Source: Nitrospinota bacterium
GTDB taxonomy: Bacteria; JADFOP01
Length of the DNA: 26,183 nucleotides
Assembly (NCBI GenBank): GCA_022562795.1
Contig: JADFOP010000032.1
Location: 1-26,183 of the forward strand
Direction of reading: 5' to 3'
Below are positions 7,515 through 14,384 of the stretch, piece after piece (position 1 is the stretch's first letter; each line of letters starts with the position of its first letter). The position numbers were made by a program, and so were the translations under genes. The notes below the pieces were generated by a model, which made no database searches, had not been told where the DNA came from, and saw only the letters and a program-made list of their open reading frames with translations.

Positions 7515-7991
7515 ATGCGTTTGGAGAACAACCAGCAGTTTCCAACGGTAGTCGCTCGGCGAGTGGGAGACGGTGAGATCACAATCCCCGATGATCTGGC
7601 TGAGAGCTGGGGTGTGTTGCTCTTCTACCGGGGAGATTGGTGACATTACTGCAATCAGCAGTTAGCTGACTTTCAAACGAACATCGAGCGGTTAAGCGAG
7701 ATCGGTACCCGGGTGGTTGCGCTGTCCGTAGACTCGGAAGAGGACGCCCAAAAGACCGTGGACCGCAACGCGCTCGCATTCCCGGTCCTGTATGGGCTAG
7801 ACGCTCCGACGATGGCTTCGATGATCGGCGCTTACATCAACGAGGAGCCGCTCTACCTCCATGCCACCGGCTTCATCCTGCAGCCGAACGGGACCATCGC
7901 CTTGGCCGTCTACTCCAGCGGTCCGATCGGCCGCATCGTGTCCGATGACGCCATCGGAATTATTCGGCACTATCAGAAGCACGGCTACTAG
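7515..7991 (+). CDS. Selenocysteine-containing peroxiredoxin-like protein (UGA codon 43 = Sec)
   Basis: From the ATG at 7515, with AGGAG at 7501-7505 inside the end of the MOSC gene, one TGA at 7641-7643 interrupts an otherwise open 158-codon frame ending TAG at 7989-7991. The protein is an AhpC/TSA thioredoxin-fold member: LLFYRGDW before U43-H-Y-C46, then NQQLADFQTNIERL, RVVALSVDSEEDAQKTV, FPVLYGLD and TGFILQPNGTIALAVYSSGPIGRI. Relatives carry YRGxWCPYC, so the UGA replaces the first, reactive Cys. Without readthrough, gene callers would report only a fragment from about 7713. A short hairpin with loop AGTTA follows the UGA. The likely role is peroxide or disulfide reduction with Sec as nucleophile and Cys46 resolving. 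A plain nonsense mutation is possible but unlikely, given a second selenoprotein 2 kb away. Confidence 0.88.
7641..7669 (+). promoter_or_regulatory. Bacterial SECIS-like element for the peroxiredoxin UGA
   Basis: After the UGA, TCAGC (7655-7659) pairs with GCTGA (7665-7669) around the loop AGTTA (7660-7664), which starts 16 nt past the codon. The loop again exposes a GU, as in the glutaredoxin element. The stem is only 5 bp, and a competing hairpin (CTGC with GCAG, 7649-7661) exists, so support is moderate. Confidence 0.55.
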
Positions 7992-8033
7992 GGTACAGAG
8001 GTGGCCACGCAGTCTTGATCCCTGAGGACTATC

Positions 8034-8669
8034 TTGGAAATCATCCCTCCGGCAATCGAGTCGTACCTGGAGAGTCTACTGCCTGGGAGGCACCCCGTCT
8101 TCATTGAGATGGAGGCTGAAGCCCGCCGCAGGGGATTTCCCATCGTCGGCCCCGTAGTGGGCTCGCTGCTGGCGCTTCTCGCCCGGGCCATCGGCGCCCG
8201 GACCATCCTCGAGCTCGGAAGCGGCTTCGGCTACTCCGCCCTCTGGTTCGCCCAAGCCCTCCCGCCGGACGGCCACCTCATCGCCATCGAGGTCAACCCC
8301 GACAACGCCAAAGACGCCCAAGCCTACTTCGCCCAGGTGGGCCTCGAGGGCCGGGCGACCCTCAAGATAGGCGACGCCCTGGAGCTCATCGAGGCCGAGG
8401 CCGGCCCCTTCGACATCATCTTCAACGACATAGATAAGGACGCCTACCCCGAGGTCCCGCCCAAGGCGCTGCCCCGGCTTCGGATCGGGGGTCTGCTCAT
8501 CTCCGACAACGCCCTCTGGTCCGGCCGGGTAACCGAGCCTACCGGCGATACATGGACGGCCGGCGTGCAGGCCTACAACAAGATGGTGGCATCCGACCCG
8601 ACACTCGCCACCACCATCGTTCCGATCCGCGACGGGGTGTCGGTGAGCCTCAAGCTCTCGGATGGGTGA
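8034..8669 (+). CDS. SAM-dependent O-methyltransferase (class I, COMT-like)
   Basis: This 211-residue protein is a class I methyltransferase of the bacterial O-methyltransferase family (CCoAOMT/COMT-like). Motif I is ILELGSGFGYSALW, followed by the acidic end of strand 2 (LIAIEVNPDNAKDA). Motif FNDIDKDAYPE holds the metal-binding acidic residues, and ISDNALWSGRV follows. The N-terminal EAEARRRGFPIVGPVVGSLL is also typical. The start appears to be TTG at 8034, with a GAGGA sequence just upstream; no better ATG keeps the N-terminal helix. It lies 42 nt after the seleno-peroxiredoxin and may end that operon. The acceptor substrate is not known. Confidence 0.88.
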   Translation: MEIIPPAIESYLESLLPGRHPVFIEMEAEARRRGFPIVGPVVGSLLALLARAIGARTILELGSGFGYSALWFAQALPPDGHLIAIEVNPDNAKDAQAYFAQVGLEGRATLKIGDALELIEAEAGPFDIIFNDIDKDAYPEVPPKALPRLRIGGLLISDNALWSGRVTEPTGDTWTAGVQAYNKMVASDPTLATTIVPIRDGVSVSLKLSDG

Positions 8670-8687
8670 GGGGGGTAGGCTGGCCCT

Positions 8688-9806
8688 CTACGGCCTTTGG
8701 GCCAGCAGGGCTATTACTAGGCGGTGAAAGCGCCGAAGGACCTCCCAGCGGCCCTCGCCTCCTGCTTCCCCTGCGTGCGGGTCGACGTGGGCGAACAGCG
8801 GCAGGATGGAGACCGTCGGCTCGGCGCCAGCGGGGAGGGCGGCCGCCAGCCGGAGGGTCTCGGTGTGAGGGATGACGGGGTCGGGTCTTCCGTGGGCCAG
8901 AAAGAGCTTCATGGTCAGGCGCTCGGCGTAGTATCGAGGCGAGAGCGCCCGTCGGAGTCGGGCCACGACAGGACCCGCCCGCTCAAGGAGCGCCTCCACC
9001 CGCTCGGGGTCCTCGGTCGTAATAATCTCAAGTATGGCCCGGCCGCCGGGCGAAAGGCGGCCAGCCAGGATCTTCATCCTCTCGGCCCGCTCCATCGGGG
9101 GAACGGCGGCCACGCGAAGGAGGAGGGCCCGGTCTTTAGGGTCGGCCGCGATGTGACCGTTTGCGGCGAAGAACGCCCACCGGTCGGTCGTGACCAGCTC
9201 GCCTTCCAAGGACCGTCCCGCCTCCACAAGGCCTTTGACGAGCGCTGATAGGTCGTAGTAGCCCCCGAAGGCGCCGGCGAATGCGACCGTTGAGTGGAGC
9301 CGGGCGGCGGCGGCCAGGGCTGGGCCCCCACCGACGGAGATCCCCACCACCCCGACCCGTTCGGGGTCGACCGCCTCGACCATAGAGTGGATGTAGGAAA
9401 CCACGGCGGCCACGACGTCGATGTCCTCTTCGACGAGCGCTCCCCGCTTCAGGCCAGGGACCGCTGGGACGAGGACGGTGAAGCCGCCTGCCGAGAGTGT
9501 GGCGGCGAGGCGTCGCAATCGCCAATCCTCCTCGCCGGTTGCGACCATCCCATGGACGAGCACCACGCCGGAGCCGGGCGAGGCGTCCCGTGGCCGGACG
9601 AGGAGGGCCCTGGTCGCGCCATGGGGGTGAGGGATAGAGAGCGCCGAGACCTCGGGGCTCCAGCCGAGCCATGGCGTAACCGGCCGGGAGGCAGGCCTAA
9701 CGATGTCGTGCACCATAGCCCAGCCCAAAAGCCACGTACTCCGGAGCGCCGAGACGACCACGAGGACGCCTATCACCGCCGCGATAAGAAGCACAGTGCG
9801 CCGCAT
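8688..9806 (-). CDS. Membrane-anchored alpha/beta hydrolase
   Basis: This 372-residue protein begins with one hydrophobic segment (residues ~4-20) that should anchor it in the inner membrane or act as an uncleaved signal. The alpha/beta hydrolase core shows VVLVHGMVATGEEDW at 81-95, a nucleophile elbow VVGISVGGG with Ser157, a candidate Asp309 in AHGRPDPVIP and His340 in LFAHVDP. The order and spacing fit a catalytic Ser-Asp-His triad, as in dienelactone-hydrolase or prolyl-oligopeptidase-like esterases. It is transcribed toward the O-methyltransferase gene, so the two are convergent with only 18 nt between stops. No substrate can be named. Confidence 0.85.
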   Translation of the reverse strand: MRRTVLLIAAVIGVLVVVSALRSTWLLGWAMVHDIVRPASRPVTPWLGWSPEVSALSIPHPHGATRALLVRPRDASPGSGVVLVHGMVATGEEDWRLRRLAATLSAGGFTVLVPAVPGLKRGALVEEDIDVVAAVVSYIHSMVEAVDPERVGVVGISVGGGPALAAAARLHSTVAFAGAFGGYYDLSALVKGLVEAGRSLEGELVTTDRWAFFAANGHIAADPKDRALLLRVAAVPPMERAERMKILAGRLSPGGRAILEIITTEDPERVEALLERAGPVVARLRRALSPRYYAERLTMKLFLAHGRPDPVIPHTETLRLAAALPAGAEPTVSILPLFAHVDPHAGEAGGEGRWEVLRRFHRLVIALLAQRP

Positions 9807-9940
9807 GGGTCTAATTCCTCTTCAGCGCCGTAGGATTTCTCGGCAGTCCTTCCCGCCACCTGCTTAGGGTTTGACACAACCACTACGGCGGATTACGATG
9901 ATACCAGAGAGGCGGCGCTCTCCGTAACGAGAAACGGACC

Positions 9941-10888
9941 ATGGGTAAATACCAGATTGATAATACCTACGTCGAGAAGATTTCCAACCTCTGGCGCGGG
10001 ATGGAGCAAAAGTACGGGCCCTTGAAGGACGTGGTGGAGGTCGATCCTAATCCCACCATGACCTTCGAGTCTATCGGCGGCCTGGAGGACGCCAAGCGGG
10101 AGCTTGAGGCCTTCAGCCTGGCCCTCACAAACCCGGAGCTTCACAATAAATGGGGCACCGAGCCCTCCCTTGGCGTCATTCTCTACGGCCCTTCCGGCAC
10201 CGGCAAGTCCCTCCTGGTCAAAGCCCTGGCCAACCGCGCCCAGGCCATCGAGCTGCGCATTGTTTTACCCAACCTGATCATACAAACTATGAAAATCCCC
10301 CAGAAGTGGGAGGAGTTCCTTAAGGACCTCTACGCCCTTATGGGGGAGTTTAGACGGACGATTGTCCACCTGGACGACATCGACATGTTGGGCAGCGACT
10401 ACGAGCAGCTCTTCCAGGCAATGAAGGGGGCCATGGTTCAGCTCACCCCCTTTCTGCTGGAGATTGTCGATCGGCTCATCGCCCAAAACAACACCATCGT
10501 CGTGAGCTCCACAACCCGCCTCGATTTAATAAGGCCTCAGTTCATCAAGCCGGGCCGCTTTGAGCGGATCATCGAAGTGGCAATGCCAGACCAGGTCGCC
10601 CGCAGGGAGATCTTTCAGATCAGCCTCCGGGCCGCCGAGAAGCGGGCGGGCCGCCCCCTGGTGGGGGAGGTGGACTTTGATGCCGCCGCGCAGGCCTCTC
10701 ACGAACTCTCTGGCGACGACATCACCGAGGTGGTCCGCCGATGCTTGGAAGAGAAAGTAATTCTCGAAGGCACCGGCCAGCCGGCTCCCCCCATATTCAC
10801 CGCCGACCTGCAGAGGAGCATCACCGCGTTCCAGAGCATCAAAGACCTCGCCGGCACTATCCGCACAAATCCGTCACTCTACCTGTGA
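9941..10888 (+). CDS. AAA-family ATPase, stand-alone
   Basis: This 315-residue protein is a single AAA module related to the FtsH/Cdc48/proteasomal ATPase group. FESIGGLEDAKREL at 42-55 is the AAA N-linker. Walker A is GPSGTGKS (83-90), and Walker B is IVHLDDID (141-148), with a second Asp where most AAA proteins have Glu. The sensor-1 stretch VVSSTTRLDLI and the arginine-finger region IKPGRFERIIEVAMPD follow. There is no protease domain, membrane segment or second AAA domain, so it probably remodels a partner protein not evident here. The ATG at 9941 has only a weak ribosome site. It precedes the DUF1015 gene but is separated from it by a hairpin and a strong promoter. Confidence 0.85.
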   Translation: MGKYQIDNTYVEKISNLWRGMEQKYGPLKDVVEVDPNPTMTFESIGGLEDAKRELEAFSLALTNPELHNKWGTEPSLGVILYGPSGTGKSLLVKALANRAQAIELRIVLPNLIIQTMKIPQKWEEFLKDLYALMGEFRRTIVHLDDIDMLGSDYEQLFQAMKGAMVQLTPFLLEIVDRLIAQNNTIVVSSTTRLDLIRPQFIKPGRFERIIEVAMPDQVARREIFQISLRAAEKRAGRPLVGEVDFDAAAQASHELSGDDITEVVRRCLEEKVILEGTGQPAPPIFTADLQRSITAFQSIKDLAGTIRTNPSLYL

Positions 10889-10910
10889 GGCCCGCTCAGG
10901 GGCCTTTCGT
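10888..10910 (+). terminator. Possible weak terminator after the AAA ATPase gene
   Basis: AGGCCC (10888-10893) pairs with GGGCCT (10900-10905) around a 6-nt loop, beginning at the last base of the stop codon. The following TTCGTT is only weakly T-rich. Confidence 0.4.
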
Positions 10911-10939
10911 TGACACCCATTAGGAGGCTCGTCTATACT
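10910..10939 (+). promoter_or_regulatory. Strong sigma-70 promoter candidate for the DUF1015-engB unit
   Basis: A consensus TTGACA (10910-10915) is followed after 18 nt by TATACT (10934-10939). It lies about 77 nt upstream of the DUF1015 start and is the best consensus match in the window. Confidence 0.7.
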
Positions 10940-11016
10940 GGGGTCGGGACCTTGGGCCGGCAAGCCAATCACCCTTCCGCCCGACCCACCAGGGTATCGA
11001 TGTTTTGGGGATTGCC

Positions 11017-12333
11017 ATGGCTGTGGTGCGGCCCTTTCGGGGCATCATTTACAATCCCGAGCTCATTCACGACTTAAAAAACGTCGTCGCCCCGCCCTAC
11101 GATGTTATCCCTGAGAGCGACTTCAAGCTCTATTATCGTCGTCACGGACATAACGTCGTCCACCTTATTTTGGGCAAGGTCTACCCCTTCGACACGCCGG
11201 GCCGTAATCGTTACACACGGGCTGGTGAGTATTTTCACAGCTGGCTTAGTGACGGCGTCCTGCTAAGAGACCGGGAGCCCGGCTTTTACGCCTACAGCCA
11301 GACCTTCACCTATAAGGATCAACCGACTCGCCACCGGGTCGGGCTTATGGCGCTCGTTAAGCTTGCCCGCTATGACGAGCGGATCATTCTCCCTCACGAG
11401 GAGACCTTCCCCAAGCCGAAGGAGCACCTGAAGGCCCTGCGGCGGGCCTGCAAGGCCCACCTCTCGCCCGTCTTTGCCGTATTTTCCGACCCCGCCCGGG
11501 AGGTCGACGCCCTCATCGACCCAGGGGAGCGCCCCCCCATTATGGACGTCAAGGACGCCCACGGCGACCGCCACTGTGTGTGGAGGATTACCTCCCCCAA
11601 GGTCTGCCAACGCATCCAGGAGCTCATGGAGGACAAGCAGATTATCATTGTCGACGGCCACCACCGGTATGAGACGACCCTTGAGTTGAGGGATGAGTTC
11701 TGCGCGGAGGACCCCGATGGAGCGGCCAGTGGCGCGTACGACTACGTGCTGATGTTTCTCGCCAACTCCCATGACGAGGGGCTGACCATCTTTCCGACCC
11801 ACCGGCTATGCGCAGGGATCAAGGACTTCCAGGTGGAGGACTTCTTGGCCCGTGCCCGGGAGGTGTTCACGGTAGAGCCGATCGAGGCGGCCGACCCGAC
11901 TGAAGCCTCCAACGCCCTCGCCCAAGCCATGGCCGAACGGGGCAAAACGACGGCCGCCTTCGGCATATGCATCGCCCCGGGCCGGCTCTATCTGACGACG
12001 CTCGCCGACCACGGTCCGATCGATGAGCTGTCCGACCCCGAACTTCCCGAGGCTTACAGGCGCCTCGATGTCCACATCCTCCACACCTACCTAATCGACG
12101 ACTGCCTGGGCATTCCCAAGGAGCGCTACTACGAGCACATCTCCTACACGCGAAACGACGCCGAGGTCGTCGAGGCTGTCACGGGAGGCCAGGCCCAGGT
12201 GGGTTTCTTCATGAACCCAACCAAGATGGCCCAGGTTGAGGAGGTCGCGCGCCTGGGCTTGCGGATGCCGCAAAAGTCGACCTACTTCTACCCGAAGCTA
12301 CTGACCGGCCTCGTCATCAACCAATTTGGGTAA
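11017..12333 (+). CDS. DUF1015 family protein
   Basis: This protein of 438 residues is a full-length DUF1015 member. Signatures include VVRPFRGIIYNPE at the N-terminus, VAPPYDVI, the nearly invariant IIVDGHHRYETTL mid-protein, and YVLMFLANSHDEGLTIFPTHRL. The DGHHRYE motif recalls the DGHHR motif of ParB/sulfiredoxin-fold enzymes, some of which are ADP-dependent serine kinases; that link is inference and no function is established here. The ATG at 11017 fits the family N-terminus and is preferred over the TTG at 11005. It is separated from engB by only 6 nt, so the two form an operon. Confidence 0.9.
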   Translation: MAVVRPFRGIIYNPELIHDLKNVVAPPYDVIPESDFKLYYRRHGHNVVHLILGKVYPFDTPGRNRYTRAGEYFHSWLSDGVLLRDREPGFYAYSQTFTYKDQPTRHRVGLMALVKLARYDERIILPHEETFPKPKEHLKALRRACKAHLSPVFAVFSDPAREVDALIDPGERPPIMDVKDAHGDRHCVWRITSPKVCQRIQELMEDKQIIIVDGHHRYETTLELRDEFCAEDPDGAASGAYDYVLMFLANSHDEGLTIFPTHRLCAGIKDFQVEDFLARAREVFTVEPIEAADPTEASNALAQAMAERGKTTAAFGICIAPGRLYLTTLADHGPIDELSDPELPEAYRRLDVHILHTYLIDDCLGIPKERYYEHISYTRNDAEVVEAVTGGQAQVGFFMNPTKMAQVEEVARLGLRMPQKSTYFYPKLLTGLVINQFG

Positions 12334-12339
12334 GGGCGG

Positions 12340-12930
12340 ATGCGCGTCACTCTAGCCGAGTTCGTTACCTCCGCCGCCCGGCCCTCCCAGGTACCGCCTC
12401 CCTCTCTGCCCGAGGTGGCCTTCGCCGGCCGAAGCAATGTGGGTAAATCCTCGCTCATCAACACTCTCGTTATGCGCAAGCGCCTGGTGAAGACGAGCTC
12501 GACGCCGGGCAAGACACGTATGCTCAACTTCTTCGTGGTCAACGGCCGGTATGGATTCGTGGACCTGCCCGGATACGGCTACGCCCGGGCTCCCAAAGGC
12601 GAGAGGGCGGGATGGGGCTCCCTGGTGGAGGCCTACCTCAAGAAGCGTCCGACCCTACGGGCCATAGTCCTCATCATGGACCTCCGCCACGAGCCGTCCG
12701 ACAAGGATCACCAGATGGTCGAGTGGCTCGCCCACCAAAAACTCCACGCGATCCTCGTGGCCACCAAAGCAGACAAGCTAGGGCGAAGCCGCAGGATGGA
12801 ACAACGCAAGCGAATGGCCGAGGCCCTGGAGGTCGAGCCCGACCGGATAGTCCTCTTTTCAGCTAAGAGCCGCCTTGGCCGCCCTGAGCTCTGGCGAGCC
12901 ATTCGCGCAGCTTGCCAAGAGGAGGTCTGA
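12340..12930 (+). CDS. engB: Ribosome biogenesis GTP-binding protein EngB (YihA/YsxC)
   Basis: EngB is an essential GTPase for assembly of the large ribosomal subunit. The 196-residue protein has all G motifs: G1 GRSNVGKSS (30-38), a switch-I region KTSSTPGKTR with the conserved Thr, G3 DLPGYG (75-80), G4 TKAD (142-145) and G5 SAK (174-176). VAFAGRSNVGKSSLIN and FVDLPGYGYA are diagnostic of EngB rather than Era or EngA. The length is normal. It follows the DUF1015 gene immediately and probably depends on the promoter at 10910. Confidence 0.95.
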   Translation: MRVTLAEFVTSAARPSQVPPPSLPEVAFAGRSNVGKSSLINTLVMRKRLVKTSSTPGKTRMLNFFVVNGRYGFVDLPGYGYARAPKGERAGWGSLVEAYLKKRPTLRAIVLIMDLRHEPSDKDHQMVEWLAHQKLHAILVATKADKLGRSRRMEQRKRMAEALEVEPDRIVLFSAKSRLGRPELWRAIRAACQEEV

Positions 12931-13012
12931 GCGACGCCGGCTTACCCGTCGCCCTAGGGCTCGCCGGGCGGAGTATGATGACGGAATTCCTGTTATAAAG
13001 GAGTGTCTAACA

Positions 13013-13198
13013 ATGCCCATCTTCCAAGTCGATCTTGTCTGCCAGGTCTGCGGAGCCTCGTGGAAGGCGGAGGTCGAAGGCGACGACGAAGGGGACGCCC
13101 TCTTTAGATGTATCGCCGAGGCCAGCAAAAAGCGATGCACGTCGTGCACGAGCCTCGGCCAGTTCGAGCTCCAGCGCTCTAGTCCGAAAGAGCAGTGA
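13013..13198 (+). CDS. Small protein with two CxxC pairs (zinc-ribbon-like)
   Basis: This is a 61-residue protein with C10-x2-C13 and C42-x2-C45, spaced as in small zinc ribbons, separated by an acidic segment (EGDDEGDAL). The ATG at 13013 is chosen because AAGGAG lies nine nt upstream and because residues before it in the same frame look like untranslated leader. It is not a family I can name. It lies 82 nt after engB. It may bind zinc and act in a complex, but nothing in the sequence says with what. Confidence 0.7.
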   Translation: MPIFQVDLVCQVCGASWKAEVEGDDEGDALFRCIAEASKKRCTSCTSLGQFELQRSSPKEQ

Positions 13199-13322
13199 GG
13201 GCGTGGAGGATGGACGGCCTAAACTGCTTCTGGGGGGTCCGAGTCACCCGCAGATGTGGGGCGCAGGTCCGAGCAGGGCATATCAGCGCATTTTTCCATC
13301 GAGCCCTGGGAGGAGAAAATCC

Positions 13323-13351
13323 TTGCACGGGACCCGGTGAGCACCTACAAT
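13323..13351 (+). promoter_or_regulatory. Candidate sigma-70 promoter for the SPOR lipoprotein gene
   Basis: TTGCAC (13323-13328), a 17-nt spacer and TACAAT (13346-13351) give a good match about 120 nt before the chosen start at 13473. The rest of the 274-nt gap between the small Cys protein and this gene shows nothing recognisable. Confidence 0.55.
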
Positions 13352-13472
13352 AACGGCTAGGCTGTGGCTTGAAGGCGGGTGGATTTCCAGGGTCAACGCT
13401 ATGTCTCCGTTACCAGGCCGGCCTGTCTCTTTAAATGGGAGTTCCGCCGCCTGCTCTAGGACGAATGGTTTC

Positions 13473-14384
13473 ATGAGAGGACTTTTAAAACTACCGCCGA
13501 ATCGGATCGTCTTCCCATCCTGGCTTGGGAGTGTTGGTCTATTGGCGGCCCTTGTGCTCATCGTTAGCTGCGGGGGCCGTAGGGCTGTCAAGCGCACAGA
13601 TGCTTCCAAGCGACAGGGGCCCGTCCAGATACAGGAAGTCCGGCCGCCCTCGCCATTAGAGACGCTCGAATCCAAGGTCCGCGACCTGGATAAGCGGCAG
13701 CGCACCCTCGCGCAGAGGCGGGCGGAGGTTGAGAGGGATTTCGCCAAGCTGAGCCAATCTCAATGGGAACTGATCAGCCTGCGGGATGAAGTGCTGGCGG
13801 CTCAGCGGGAGGCGGCCGAGAGGGCCGCCTCTCAAAGAGCGGTGGGGGCCGAGGCCCTCGGGCAGCGGCGGGTCGCAAAAGCCACGGTAGCCAGGCCGCC
13901 CACCCCGGGCGGCCCCGGCGCGAAGCCCTTCGTCGTGCACACATCCTCGTACCGGACCGCCTGGAAGGCACTCAACGACTCCAGACGGCTCGCCAACGGT
14001 GGGTACATGGCCTACTCGTCCAAGGCCGACCTGGGGCCCAAGGGGATCTGGTACAGGGTGCTGGTGGACCGTTTCACCTCCGTTGGAGAGGCTCGCTCCT
14101 TTGCCCGTCGCCTCAAGGAGCGCAACAAGCTCTCCTACGCCGCTCCGATGCGCCTCCCCTACGCCGTGGCCCTGGAAGCCTACCCCTCCATGGAGGAGGC
14201 AAGGGAAGCCAAAGCCGACCTGGAGCGCAAGGGCCTCCACCCCTACGTTGTGAAAGAGACCAACCCCGGCGGCTCTACCCTCTATCGGCTCAGGATCGGA
14301 GCCTTCAAGAAGCGGAGCGAGGCCGAAGCCGCCGCCGAGCGTGCGGAGCAAGCCGGGGCCGCCTCGGCAGTCGTAAAACCCTAG
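13473..14384 (+). CDS. SPOR domain lipoprotein with coiled coil
   Basis: A signal sequence (GLLAALVLIVSC) ends in a fitting lipobox, IVSC, so the mature protein should be a lipoprotein. A heptad-like, charged stretch follows (TLESKVRDLDKRQRTLAQRR, with more to VLAAQREAAERAA), then two SPOR-type repeats. The first, FVVHTSSYRTAWKALNDS to FARRLKE, and the second, VALEAYPSMEEAREAKADL to LRIGAFKKRSEAEAAAE, share the aromatic-rich strand and helix pattern. SPOR domains bind denuded peptidoglycan glycan strands at division sites, so a role in envelope division or cell-wall remodelling is inferred. The start at 13473 makes 303 residues with a normal signal; an earlier ATG at 13401 would add 24 residues before it. 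The stop shares the palindrome CTAG with the convergent recG stop. Confidence 0.82.
   Translation: MRGLLKLPPNRIVFPSWLGSVGLLAALVLIVSCGGRRAVKRTDASKRQGPVQIQEVRPPSPLETLESKVRDLDKRQRTLAQRRAEVERDFAKLSQSQWELISLRDEVLAAQREAAERAASQRAVGAEALGQRRVAKATVARPPTPGGPGAKPFVVHTSSYRTAWKALNDSRRLANGGYMAYSSKADLGPKGIWYRVLVDRFTSVGEARSFARRLKERNKLSYAAPMRLPYAVALEAYPSMEEAREAKADLERKGLHPYVVKETNPGGSTLYRLRIGAFKKRSEAEAAAERAEQAGAASAVVKP

Noticed and set aside
7713-7991. Separate 92-residue protein starting at 7713
   Set aside because: It is the C-terminal part of the peroxiredoxin-like selenoprotein; the same frame carries the family's N-terminal half up to the UGA.
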